Of a DNA stretch of 64,000 nucleotides, positions 46,140 to 57,010 are shown one piece after another. How positions within the stretch are numbered: position 1 is the stretch's first letter; the number at the start of each line of letters is the position of its first letter. A model generated the notes under the pieces. It did not search any database, was not told the origin of the DNA, and saw only the letters and a list, made by a program, of their open reading frames with translations. Location of the stretch: assembly GCA_039881145.1 (NCBI GenBank), contig JAYKKI010000023.1, positions 2,447,501 through 2,511,500 on the forward strand, written 5' to 3'. The position numbers and the translations under genes are program-made. The DNA is from Druceiella hillmani (taxonomy: Eukaryota > Arthropoda > Insecta > Lepidoptera > Hepialidae).

Positions 46140-46560
46140 ACGTCAAACAGGATTTCGACTAGGCAAAGCCATTTTTTCGTCTCTCCACCATTCAAACAAG
46201 CTTATTCACATCGCGAAGACTCGCATTACACACTCCCGATATCGCGGCGCGCCGCGCATATTTCACCTACTAAAAATAATAGAAATTTCAAGCCAACATC
46301 TCGGCGAGTAATTTCGAGCAACGCACATTACGCACTCATATTTCACTCGCTGTCATTTTGCGGCAGAGGATCTGCGCAGCGAACTCGCCGCGTTACTCGC
46401 CACTTTATTAAACTGCGCTCCCGCGACGAGGTCGAGCGACGAAATATTGTCACTTTCGCAAAGTGTGTTATGTAAAACTTTATCGCGTAGAGGTTGTTCC
46501 GGGCAGCGTAGCGGCTTGAGCCACGCGGTGTGAATTCTACGCGAAGTTGGTTTGGTTACT
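46140..46560. promoter_or_regulatory. GC-rich island 17, candidate cis-regulatory module
   Basis: A CpG-rich block containing the palindrome-rich 'atatcgcggcgcgccgcgca'. It has an A/T-rich MEF2-like word 'ctaaaaataa' (about 46269) and repeated 'ctcgc(c/t)' and 'gcattac/cattacgcactc' words. No open frame above 60 codons. Regulatory inference only. Confidence 0.4.
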
Positions 46561-46688
46561 TTCTAATGTAGGCGGCAAGTCATGCACCGTGTTTGTATGA
46601 ACCCGTCTTTCCACGTATCATAGGAAAGACATGGTAAGGAGGCTTTTCTCGTTAATACGGTACTGTATAGGATAATTCATTAACTTTA

Positions 46689-46720
46689 TTAAACTAGGCA
46701 CATCGACGTGCCTAGTTTAA
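46689..46720. repeat. Short perfect hairpin
   Basis: 'ttaaactaggcac' and 'gtgcctagtttaa' pair over 13 bp around a 6-nt loop. A third 'gatgtgccta' follows 10 bp downstream. Function unknown. Confidence 0.75.
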
Positions 46721-47241
46721 TTAATAGATGTGCCTATTTTCGAAAAGAAATAATAAATGTTTATATTGATTTGAATTATAATTATTATTAATGAAAGAAT
46801 CATTTTATAAAATACTAAATGTAATAAAGACCAATTTCAAGGAATCCACTAAAATTTGCTTTATCAGATATCGTATATTTATTTTTATAGAAGCACTTAC
46901 CGCAGTTTTTGTGTCCAATAAACACAGTTTTATAAATAAAAAAATAAACAATCATTTATATATAAAATATATAAAAAGGTAATATGTATTTAATAAATAT
47001 AATTATGATTAAAGAAAATATTATTGTAATGTATCATCAAAATCTTAATTGAAGTCTTTGATTAAAAAATGTCAGTTGTTCTTAATATTATTCACAAAAT
47101 TTAACGAAAAAATAAGATTTATAAAATTAATAGATTTGTTCTAACTTCCAGCCTTCGAAAGTTTCCCGTCTTAATACATTAATTTAAATACATTCATTTA
47201 ATATTTTGGAAATTGTTTTTTTTAATATATTCATTATAAAG
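46721..47241. other. AT-rich stretch, nothing recognised
   Basis: Extremely A+T-rich. A 63-codon Lys/Ile/Phe-rich plus-strand frame is not credible. Confidence 0.45.
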
Positions 47242-47902
47242 GTGTCCGCGGTCCCTATCCGAAAACGAATACCAATGAATCTCCTGATTGTATGTAGATC
47301 ATTTTTATGAAAACCGGAATTTATTATCTCAAGAAATTTCAAGAAAAACTGTCCGCACGAATCCTTACATATTTCATTACGTACACCTTACCGCCAGGTA
47401 AAGTTATTTATAGTTATATTATTAAAGGCAACCGTTCGAACGTCGCAAATAAATTATATCTTATGCATAAATAATATAGGTGAAAATAGGTTGACATTTG
47501 AGAAGAGGGAGATGCTATGTTGCCACTCTATTCTCGTATGCGAGAGCGCATTCGTGTCGAAATTCGCTCCATTGTCGAAATTCGTGACAGGTTAAACGAA
47601 ATCTTTAACATCCAGTGAATAGGTCGATTTGGACCTATACCGTGGACATATATCGCCAGACGTCACCCCATTGGACTTTTTAGTGTGAGGATTTATTAGT
47701 GTGAGGACTTAGTGTTTAAGAAAGATTGTGACAGTGAAATAAATATGCGATATACAGCTTTTGACAAATTTAAAATACTTTTAACCAAGATAATTTTTTA
47801 TTTAATAGAGTCCACGAACAAAAAAAAAGTGTGCAAAAATGTGTCCAAAACGGGGACGACATGTCAAAAATTATTTTTTTTCGGATAGAGATCGCGGACA
47901 AA
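47242..47902 (+). mobile_element. Internally deleted DNA transposon with terminal inverted repeats
   Basis: The left end 'gtgtccgcggtccctatccg' (47243 onward, then aaaa) and the right end 'tcggatagagatcgcggaca' (47881-47900, preceded by tttt) are inverted repeats of about 22 bp with few mismatches. Between them lies a broken transposase (47517-47745). The total is about 660 bp, too short for an active element. I could not see a convincing target-site duplication. Confidence 0.72.
47517..47745 (+). pseudogene. Broken transposase fragment (WIGR-GPI-W / SPD-TPLDF type)
   Basis: One frame from ATG 47517 reads ...IVEIRDRLNEIFNIQ, then a stop, then IGRFGPIPW. After a +1 shift comes GHISPDVTPLDFLV, then a stop and GFI. 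In intact insect DDE transposases of the Tc1/mariner-like group this region typically reads LNE-x-F-x-x-RWIGR-x-GPI-x-W...SPDLTPLDFFLWG. In the family the D of SPDL-TPLDF contributes to catalysis. At least two stops and one frameshift make it inactive. It sits inside matching terminal inverted repeats. Confidence 0.72.
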
Positions 47903-47990
47903 CATGAAATATAATAATCATCATATAAGAAATCATTAATCATTACGGCGAAATAATCATTACTATGCAATATCATAATCATTACGGCGA

Positions 47991-48182
47991 TTTATTTATA
48001 TACTATAATGTATCTAATTGACACATATGGCGGTTTTATTGGCGAGAGCAATCTCTGAGAGCCAACCAGAACACCAGTCCAGCACCGCTTCACAAGCGGC
48101 TGGGAATCAAACACGGGTCCCAGCGGTGCGCCACTCCATCAAAATCGTATGCCTTGTGAGCAACTCAACAAACCATGGTGAC
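47991..48182 (-). repeat. tRNA-derived SINE, copy 2 (minus strand)
   Basis: Read on the minus strand it starts 'caccatggtttgttgag' at about 48182 and has a B box (GTTTGATTCCC, 48102-48112). It continues 'agccgcttgtgaagcgg', 'tggactggtgttctggttgg' and 'cgccatatgtgtcaattag', and ends in an AT-rich tail with 'ataaataaa'. Copies 1 and 3 have the same block order. The left flank has 'ataatcattacggcga' repeated nearby, so the target site itself is duplicated sequence. The 61-codon plus-strand frame is antisense to the SINE. Confidence 0.78.
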
Positions 48183-49009
48183 AACCGTATTCTTAAAAAA
48201 TAAAATTCGGACCAAGAATTGATTATAAAATAAAGAAATCCCTAATTCCTTATTTTCGATTAATCGATCAGAAATCGACATCTCTTATTAGACGCCCAAA
48301 TCATGATAAAATATGGATAATGATTGATGCGAACATCAATTTGCCTTTCTAAATAAAATACGCAGCCAATGTGGAATATAATAATTTTGCGAACCTTAAA
48401 TAGTTCTCCTGAATTTTCGATATACCTGTATCTTTTACAATCTTGACGTAAAATAATTTTTATTCCGTGGGTCAATGTGTACTGTCTTGATGTGATTGTC
48501 CCTAGTACTTTTCCAGCATTTAATTATAGTAATATAAATGTGATAATTATTTCAGTCAACCATAAGGAATATGGGAGGAAAGCTAGTTTTGAGAGGACGG
48601 CAGCAAAACAGTTAGTGAAACTAGTGTAGATAGTGAATTTATAAAACTAAAGCAATACGATTTACACGAGAAGAAAAAAAAAATATATGTATGTATATAT
48701 ATTGGACATCGACACTGTTAGGTTAAGAAAAAGAGAAAGGTAAAATTAATAGGGATTACAAGAAATAGGACTGTTTCAGACGACCTTTTAAAACTTTTAT
48801 GGAAAACTATATCCGATATATGCAAGGCGTAGTAGATTCCAAAATTTTGCATCTTGGACAGAAAATCTCTATTTTACCAAAAAATCGAACCCGCATCCGG
48901 TAATCATTAACTACAATTGCCACAGTGGTTCTTTTTTCCGATTCTTTAAAGATATGATAGTGTTGTAAAGACTCAAATGAGTGTAGAGGCGTTAAAAAAA
49001 AGTAACAAA
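48183..49009. other. AT-rich stretch, one shared 23-mer
   Basis: 48504-48526 is an exact 23-bp match to 49416-49438 (it begins 'agtacttttccagcatttaa'). No gene recognised. Confidence 0.5.
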
Positions 49010-49260
49010 TGAAGAAAAAATCTTCTTCTGCATCACCGTCGTTTCGCTCTTGACAGAGCGGTCGTGATCAGCGTATAGTAGTTACAGGTGGCCGCTGTTA
49101 CTCCCATCACGACGCCTCTTCATCTCTCTCTGTTTGTCATCGCCCTGTTCTACACATACAGGTAACTGCCTACAGTAGACTTGATCTGATTTGTCCATCG
49201 CATCGTCGAGTGGCTTCTACTCATCCCTGCTCAATAATTCGCTCTATGGGGCTACTATCT
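49010..49260 (-). repeat. Probable transposable-element remnant, class uncertain
   Basis: A GC-richer block whose minus strand ends 'aagagcgaaacgacggtgat' then 'gcagaagaagat' before a T/A run. Upstream on that strand are 'cgatggacaaatcagatcaa' and 'gtctactgtaggcagttacc'. From memory this resembles the 3' regions of lepidopteran LINE-like repeats with a GAA-rich end. I have only one copy in the window, so the assignment is tentative. Confidence 0.35.
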
Positions 49261-49479
49261 CTACGCATGACGGCATTATGAAAGAAAGAGTAAATTGAAA
49301 TGATTGAAAATGATTTCTAACTGCCATGGTCACTGTCCATAACCTTAGCTTCCAGTATATTCTTATGTCAGTTAAACGTTTCATGCTTCAGTTAGATATG
49401 TCGTATCCATCAAATAGTACTTTTCCAGCATTTAATTAGCTTTGCCGTCAAATAGTACTTTTCACTGTACACCTCACCG

Positions 49480-49690
49480 GGGAAAATGTCTGCGGTCCTG
49501 CCGAGCCGGCTCAATTAGGCGAGCGTCGCATCCGCCGAGTGACATTTAATGTCCACAAACGATGTCCAGTACCGCTTCGTGTCGCTTAGGTATTCCTAAC
49601 GTCGCTGTGATATCACCTAACTGAGTAACTTTAGTTAAATTGGTCGCTGCACAACAGCACCGACCGGACAACCGCCTCTATATTTGCAGC
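49480..49690. promoter_or_regulatory. GC-rich island 18, candidate cis-regulatory module
   Basis: A GC-richer unique block with 'ctcaattaggcgagcg' and a near-palindrome 'gtgacatttaatgtccac' (about 49540). No significant open frame. Regulatory inference only. Confidence 0.37.
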
Positions 49691-49854
49691 TAATGGTTCA
49701 CTCTGCATGTTGAAGAGACGGCACTTGGGTTTGACTACGTTTATTTGCGTTATGCGCTTGTATCGCGACGCGTATTTTGTGGGTAGAGTTATATATTTAC
49801 ATTTTAGCATTTCATATTACAGGAAAACTACAGCGGTTATTTTAGATCGGTTTA

Positions 49855-50040
49855 TTTTAGATTTAGATACAGCGGTTATTTTAGATTTTAAAATATGCAC
49901 CGCATGTTTACCGCTGTGAAAGATGCAATAGGCAATGTGTTCGTGTTGTGAAAAATTAATATTCGTAAATATAATATTTGTGAGTACCCAAATGTGCACA
50001 GAATCCTCGAATTCTGTTCGTACTTGACAGTTATTTATAT
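49855..50040 (+). repeat. Decayed dispersed repeat, 3' part
   Basis: 'tattttagattttaaaatat', 'gcaccgcatgtttac', 'gtgaaagatgcaataggcaa' and 'gttgtgaaaaattaatattc' are followed by 'gttcgtacttgacagttatt' at the right end. This is the same block order as 5.6, 28.95 and 59.1 kb, and the right end matches 2646 and 5905. The copy is truncated at its 5' side. Confidence 0.65.
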
Positions 50041-52914
50041 TCCCAAATTATCACATTTTTTTAAAATTATATTCTATTTATGCGACACCAAGCCTATTTT
50101 GGAAAATATCCTTTATGTAGTCGAAGCCTATGAAAACAAGAAATTGCATAACACAAAAATTGCAAGTATGTATGCAGTAATTTTTTTTTCTATTAAACGA
50201 AACTTACAATTTATAAAGTTATTTTCATACTGCAAAGTAGCTCATCGCTACTTTAAGTTCAGTATAATGATCAATATTGAAAATTGTTCTATTCAAAATT
50301 AGCCCACCAAAAACACTATAGCGGAAAACAAACAATCTAGCGGTTTTTGAACCATTAAAAAAAACAGTCGAAGTTTGAATTGATATTAAATTCTAGATTA
50401 AGTTACCACTATTTGAAATAAAGCATATATTTAAGATACCACTTTTGGTTGAAATTTGCAAATTTTTCGTTACCACAGCTTTTGTGTCAATTGTAGTTGA
50501 TTTTTAAGTTTTTTTTAATTTTTATGATTTTTGGTAAAAACTTTTCAGAGCAAGTCGTGCATGGTGCCAATTTTTATTGAGCACTTGCCCACCACTGTCA
50601 TATGCATATGTATTTGTTAAAGTATGTAATAAACTGCGTAAAATATAATTATAAAAAGCAGTAGTAAATCAATACCCGCAATAAAGCACAAACGGTATAA
50701 ACACAACGACATTTTTTAAAATAGAGCTACTTTTATTTTATGTTTCGATTATATAAGAGATTTTATGAATGGAGATTAAAAAAATTTTATATTGAACAAT
50801 CTTGATGACGTATATCTTTTTTTAGAGTTTTCACTATTTGTACGTGATACTCACAATCCATGATACTAAAATTGTATTGTAGTATATTGCTTACGACGAC
50901 ACTAGTTATCATTTCTTTAAGTTTGTTTTTTACGCACCAGGGTTATTTTATTATTAAATCATTTCCGTTATCAAGTAATGGTTCGTCTATAATAAATAGG
51001 TATTGACACACAAAACCTCAAATATCAACCTTTTCGGCTTACAGCAACATTCAAAATTCTCTATCTAACAGTTATTTCGACAGAGCTCAGTCGAACAGCA
51101 TATTTTGTAGACTTTCACTCCGTAAAAGGTTTTGCAGTATACATACCTACAATGTTACAGTGACTGAATGGCAGAGAACATAAATTGGAATCTACTGGTG
51201 ATTAGATTTTCTCATTTCACTGTTATAATATTATCAATATAATAATGTCTATATACTATTCTAGGAAATGACCCACAGTTCAATTGCTTATATTGTTAAG
51301 CCGTAGTTACCACAATGTAATAAATGTACGCTATATTTTAGGCATAATTATAAGCCAACAATGACAGTTCCATTAACACATTGAGGATAAAGTCGGTCAA
51401 TAGTCGGAGCGTTGACTTAGTTGATCTCCATTAAATTAATCGAATATTACAGTTAAAGTTAGTTAATTAGTTTAATTTGACCTGGTGTTTTGACCAGGTT
51501 AGTCTCTCTAATTAGTAGTTTTCTTTTAATGAGGTAACAAAGGCACCAACAAATAATATTGTGAATTTTGACGTTAAACTTCTTTTGTTTCGATAAATGA
51601 AACGCAGAGTGTTCATTTTATAGCGTTTCATCGAGATATAATGCTTTACTAATGCCATCTATTTATCAATTTGTATAAACATTAAATTTTACCGATGGCT
51701 TCGGTCGCGTATGTGTTTTTTATTTATTTTTTCGACGGAGGTATATTTTTTGTTTTTCTGCAATTTTAAAGTTTTCGTCTGAAAATTACTATTTATTAAA
51801 ACATAATTAATTTGTAATTCAGCTAGAATAACATCAAGATCTCAAAATACCCTTAAATGTGATAAAAATATATTTTCATATTGAACTTTGAGATGATTCG
51901 CTGCAAGGGTTTCAATAATTTCGATTTATCAGTTTTAAATCCGCGTGTTCTACCTTACCGTCTGATTACTAAGGATTGAATTTCAAATTCTTTATGGAAC
52001 ATTTGATAAATAAATGTTTTATATTTAATTTGCACCGTTCAAGTTGGTCTACCAATGTTTGCACTCAAAACAAACAAACAACAACATTTTAAAATGATAA
52101 ATATATTCTAAATTATAATGTGAATCCTAAGGAATATTTAAAATTTTATTCCTTAAGATTCTTCCAATACTCTTAGCATGATACTCAAATAGATATTCAT
52201 AATACTTACAACAACAAAAAACATCAAGAAACAAAGGACAAAAAGCTTAAAAAAATGCGTTTTAAGTCCAAGAGGCCCGAATGGTACATCCTCTTCTTTT
52301 CAAAATATGTTCAACATAGAGACGTATTGCACAGTTACAGTTTTATAATAGTACATATTGGCAACAATATTACCAAGGTAACCACGTTAAAATATATATA
52401 AATTACAAAACTTGAATGTTACATTTTTGTTATCGTTTATCGTATATGTAAACCTTAAATTTAGTTATTTATTTATTTATCATCATCTATGGGGAAAAAA
52501 TATAAACAAGTCTTAGTGAGATACAAAAAGCGAGATTTTCAAGTATTAGACCAAATCGTATCCTAACATTCCCTCATTAAAATAATATTAGCAACGATAA
52601 ACAGGGATATTTTTTGAAGAGCCATGTAGAAATAAAATATTTTCTTTAATAAACATAATATTTAAATAACTTTCTGTAATCAATAAAATTAGAATCTATT
52701 CAATTCTAGGGTCAATCGGCTGTAAATATGACACTGCAGTAACAGTCACGTAAAAGCGTCACTGCGCTTAGCTTTTTCTCATTCTCCGAAATAAAACCTT
52801 AAATACTAAATTGCCTTAGTAATGCAGGAGCACACACAAGTTATGGAAATGTTGGGGGTGAGTGAGCACTAAAACGAAACTTTGAAAATATTTGTGCTCT
52901 TCGAGAATTATTTC
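50041..52914. other. AT-rich stretch, nothing recognised
   Basis: Nearly 2.9 kb of A+T-rich unique DNA. A small hairpin 'acctggtgttttgaccaggt' lies near 51481. A 102-codon plus-strand frame (49994-50302) has low-complexity composition. No gene supported. Confidence 0.45.
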
Positions 52915-53270
52915 CGTCTAAAGTGCTTTCGTAACTTCTTTGGAATCAATCCAGCTATCCCGCCCGCCCCACATATTCTTCGCTAACTCGAACTCTCCCT
53001 CCTGCTCCCCTCCCCCCCACTTCACATACTTCACAGTAATTCCCACCCGGACGCCAAACACCACGCCACATAATAAGGTTAAATTGAATAGATTACGAAG
53101 TTTGTAAAACAATTAAGCCGCCCAATAGGCTCCTAATAATGAATCCATAACTCGCGGGGCCCGCCCATAATTATCCTCGGGACAATCAAAACTTAATCCA
53201 TTATTCACGTAGTTTGGAGGCCCGCTGGAGCCGAGTGGGGGGGGGGTCTCAAAGCTTAGTTTCTGGTAAA
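52915..53270. promoter_or_regulatory. GC-rich island 19 with TAATCCATTA dimer site
   Basis: A GC-richer block. It contains C-rich 'ctcccctcccccccac' (about 53003-53020), TAATCCATTA (53194-53203; identical to the P2-type site at 8430), 'taatgaatcc', 'taattatcc', and a G9 run near 53238. The 64-codon minus-strand frame is simple-sequence derived. Shared dimer sites with island 3 support a regulatory reading. Confidence 0.43.
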
Positions 53271-53881
53271 GCTGGGAGTATATTAGCTATGGCATAATAA
53301 AGATGAATATGTCATAATGTCTGATATAGAACGTATGGTTCTAAACACGTGTGAAAAATAAGTTGAAATCATTTGTAAATGTTGAGCAAAGGTATAAAGA
53401 GAAAGTAGCTAGTTTATAAAATATAAAAGAATTCGTATAAAAAATAACTGATTTTTTCCAAAAAATAATTGTCTTTGAACATTTTAGATTTGTAGATTTT
53501 AAAAAGAGTTATGACTATTACCATTAGCGCAGAAAAGCTGGACCAGATCATAGGAGAACTTCACGTACATCCTAAATTAATCTGATCAATAAAGATACCT
53601 TTAATAATATTTAATGTAAAGTACAAATTCAAGGAGAACTTACACTTAGGGTATACAAGGGTTTAGAAGAAAACGAGAACTGTGAACAATGCTTTTCACA
53701 TCAAAAAATTAAATGAAAATTAATGGAAACGTTACGGAAAGAGGCCAATAAATATGTAAAAGTAAAAAAAATATTTAATTGCCACCAGAAAAAAAGTTTG
53801 TAGACATGCAGAATTTGATAAATGATAGCACAAAATCTAAAAAATCTAGGGTTTGAAAACTTGTTTAAATATATTTCTCTT
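53271..53881. other. AT-rich stretch, nothing recognised
   Basis: Unique A+T-rich sequence before a short direct repeat. No gene. Confidence 0.45.
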
Positions 53882-54125
53882 AAAAAAAATTGCGGGTACC
53901 TTCTTAAATAGGACAACATAAGTGATGCCTATTTCTATACGTATTGTATTTACTATAGAGAACGTTAAGATACCTATAAATTTTATAAGCATATTTTTCA
54001 TCATTGTATATGATGAAAAATAGGCTAATATAATTTATAGGCACTGAATAAAAAAAAATTGCAGGTGTAATTACCTTCTTAAATAAGACAACATAGCATC
54101 TTTTTCATCATTGTATAGTATTGTG
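53882..54125. repeat. Direct repeat pair about 170 bp apart
   Basis: 'aaaaaaattgc(g/a)ggt' followed by 'accttcttaaata(g/a)gacaac' occurs at about 53884 and 54051. The second copy has an 8-bp insertion ('gtaatt'-type). A long hairpin (53973-54041) lies between the copies. Confidence 0.75.
53973..54041. repeat. Hairpin with 31-bp arms
   Basis: The left arm 'cctataaattttataagcat' plus 'atttttcatca' pairs with the right arm 'tgatgaaaaataggctaata' plus 'taatttatagg' with about 5 mismatches around a 7-nt loop. It has the size of a small inverted-repeat element or a precursor-microRNA-like fold, but it is very AT-rich and matches no microRNA I know. Confidence 0.75.
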
Positions 54126-54179
54126 TAGCCCCTTTCCATACATAGATCCTTGTACTACAGACGTACTGATTTTGAACGG

Positions 54180-54570
54180 GTATTATCTATCAACCGCGGG
54201 ATATATTGTAGCATAAGCTTTTAAGCTCTATTTCATCAGTGGACGGCGCACCTTACTCTCATCCCTTCGGAGCTTCTTCACAGTAAGCCGTTACTACGGC
54301 GACTTGCACGCTCGACAGGCGTTCTCGATACGCGGGCTCACGTAGATATTTGTGGCAGGATCTTGCCGGTTCCGCGACAATATTAATACATAATGGCCTT
54401 TGTGATCTGCCGCTGTCACTTTGTTCGGCGTTATTAAATTACTGGCTTTAAGGGTTCGGCGAGGTGGGCGGGCGCGGTGCGGTTAAATTGCTACGGATAC
54501 CTCTTCTTACCAGGTATGTGAGCTGCGGGTGGAACGGGGCGAAATTTATATATCGAATACGGGTTTAAAC
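54180..54570. promoter_or_regulatory. GC-rich island 20, candidate cis-regulatory module
   Basis: A GC-richer block with 'cacgctcgacaggcgttctc', 'aatattaatacataatgg', SOX-like 'cctttgtga' and 'ctttgttcgg', and 'aggtgggcgggcgcggtgcg' near 54460. No frame above 60 codons. Regulatory inference only. Confidence 0.4.
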
Positions 54571-56095
54571 ATTTTCAGCACGTGTGTGCGATCCTGGGAT
54601 ATTTTCGAGAGACGTACTGATAGAGGAAATGGTTCACTTAAGTTGTAATATGATGGTTTGTTCTTAAACTATTTATCACTTAAAATTAATGGAATAAATA
54701 TTATGGAAAATTAAGTATTTAGCATTAAACCATAATTTTCCTACACAAAAAAGGACGATATATTAGAGCGGCGCGGAGAAATAAAAAGCTGTTAGTCTAT
54801 AAATTACTTATTAATTACATTAGTTTAGTTTTTTTATTGTTACCTCCATTAAATTTTTAAATATTCTGAAAGTATGATATGTTTTGAAAAATTAAACTTA
54901 TGTTAGTCACTAAACGTTTTTTACAAGGGTATAAATGGAAACAATAATTAATCACATGGTTAGAATTTTTCCTTTTTTTATTTTTAGCTTAAAATATTCA
55001 AATTGAAAACTTCTTTCTACGACTTCGTTCACATCATCGTTATATATATACGGATAACTTTTTCGACTCAATGAAAAAATTTATATATTATGAAAAGATA
55101 AAATAAAAAATTATAGAATAATAGATGAAAATGGAAAAAAAATTCAGTGAGAGAAAGTAAATATTTGTATCGATGGTTTTTCGTATGTAAGTTGTACTAA
55201 TGATTTTGTTCTCTTAATCGATCTCTTGATCGGTAATGACTACTTATGAATAGTTAAGTGATTTTGGTTTTCATGTATTAATTAAACATTAAAAACAAAA
55301 GAACAGATATGTATTTTAAATAGGCAGCATGGAACGTGAAAGACGAAAAACGCTTTATTCCGAATTTCATTGTAGAGCATTTATAATGCATAAAAAGAAA
55401 ACAATTAAAGTGTTGTCATCATTATACCATGGTCTTCTCTAGAGTTATACGTCAGCCTAATTTTGAAATGGTCTTTGATTTCTAGTCCTTTACAATTAAG
55501 CTAGCGAAGTGTTTTTCAAGTTTATCAACCCAATCTAACCCTGAGTCAGCCTCTTGGTCTGATACTAATCGATTTGGCCAAAATTTCTTTCAGTTCTTTG
55601 TTCATTCACAGACGATATGGCCTTCTCGTGTAAATCTTTGAATGTCTATAATTTTTAAAACATACTATTCATTATGTAAATGGTAATAATACTAAATGGT
55701 ATTAATAATATTTGAACTCTATGCCATACACCGTAATTTCCTTACACCAAGAAAAATTTCACAGAACCTTTCTTCCAAAAACCCTCAGTTCTCTTTTACC
55801 TATTTGAGAATATTATATTTAACTAAACATTTGTCAAACAATTTTCGTGTATTGGCTGATGCGTAGTTTAATTTATTCTCAATATGAATTATATTTTAAT
55901 TTCTTTTTTAACACCCAAAAAGATAAGGCAATAAGAAATCCATATAAATTTACTCTTTTGCAGGAATAAACAAACAGACACAAAGTTAGTTCTAGACTTC
56001 TCGACCTTCGACTATTACTGGGAGCTTAAGCTTTATAAACCAAACTCCGTTTGATTTTTTTTACATAATGCGCGTTTAAAAACATACACGTAGAC
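54571..56095. other. AT-rich stretch, nothing recognised
   Basis: Unique A+T-rich sequence. No repeat copies or coding signals supported. Confidence 0.45.
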
Positions 56096-56110
56096 AAACT
56101 TAATATTGAA

Positions 56111-56312
56111 TATATTTTCGCGTTAATTTTGTAGAAATTCATTATTCACAATTAAATGAAACTACGTGATGTAGTATTATTTTTTCTAACTTTCTAACTT
56201 AAATTCTAACTTTCTATAATTTCTTTACCACTAAGTGGTAAAGAAATTTAAGTGATAAAGAAATTATAGAAAGTAGAAATAATACTACATCACATAGTTT
56301 CATTTAATTGTG
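56111..56312 (-). mobile_element. Foldback hairpin element, copy 2 (inverted, internally deleted)
   Basis: The tail lies on the left here (56111-56146: 'tatattttcgcgttaatttt' then 'gtagaaattcattatt'), so the element is inverted relative to copies 1 and 3. The arms 'cacaattaaatgaaactacg' and 'tagtttcatttaattgtg' (56147-56312) meet at 'accactaagtggt'. The inner 50 bp or so of each arm found in copies 1 and 3 is missing and the left arm has a short internal repeat. A 15-bp direct repeat aaacttaatattgaa flanks it (56096-56110 and 56313-56327), a probable target-site duplication. Confidence 0.88.
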
Positions 56313-56579
56313 AAACTTAATATTGAAAACCTATTAAAAACTGTATTTTATATATACTCCCCGCAATTAATTGTATCGTTCAAAAAATATATTTAATGTT
56401 CAAACTTTTTTCCCTTTAGCGTTATAAACAACATGAAAATTTTAATTTGTTTAATTAATATCAGAAAATAACAAGGCTAAAGGTATCGGAAAACAACAAA
56501 AACAAATTTAAATTTATGTAAAAGCAGTGACCATTCGCTATAAAATTACGTAAAACTTGCAAAATTTCCTAACAAAAAA

Positions 56580-57010
56580 CTTCGGCGCTTTTCGCCTTAA
56601 CGATGACTGCGAAAAGTGAAGGAGCCAGGGCGGCCGGCCACCTTGCGCCCCGCACCTAACGAGAAATAAAACACAGTGAGCTGTAGCATCTTAAATTCGC
56701 AGCTTCCCACTCGCTCCATGAGATCAGAGAGGAAAGCGTAAGTTTGGAAGGCGATAATGAAATCAAAATAATTCCGTCGCTCCATCAGTTTACGGTGAGA
56801 ATTTTTCGCGAGCGGACGGCGTAAACAAAGGCCTCCAAGTTTGGACCTAGCAGAGAACGTCTAATTAACATATTATTCCTAAGGGCCGAGGGCTTTTGAG
56901 TCGGTACTTTGATAAGTTTGTTTACGTTAGCCCGAGGCGGGCGGCGTCCGTGGCCTGGCCGTGAAGTGGGGTGCATTTGTGGGGCGCGCGTGAGCTTTGG
57001 GCGGCTCTGT
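56580..57010. promoter_or_regulatory. GC-rich island 21, candidate cis-regulatory module
   Basis: A GC-richer block with 'ggcggccggccaccttgcgc' near 56630, 'gtctaattaacatatta' near 56859 and 'gcccgaggcgggcggcgtcc' near 56930. Minus-strand frames of 62, 63 and 83 codons overlap and are not recognisable. Regulatory inference only. Confidence 0.38.

Noticed and set aside
49994..50302. 102-codon plus-strand frame
   Set aside because: Starts inside a dispersed-repeat relic and continues in AT-rich DNA. No recognisable motif.
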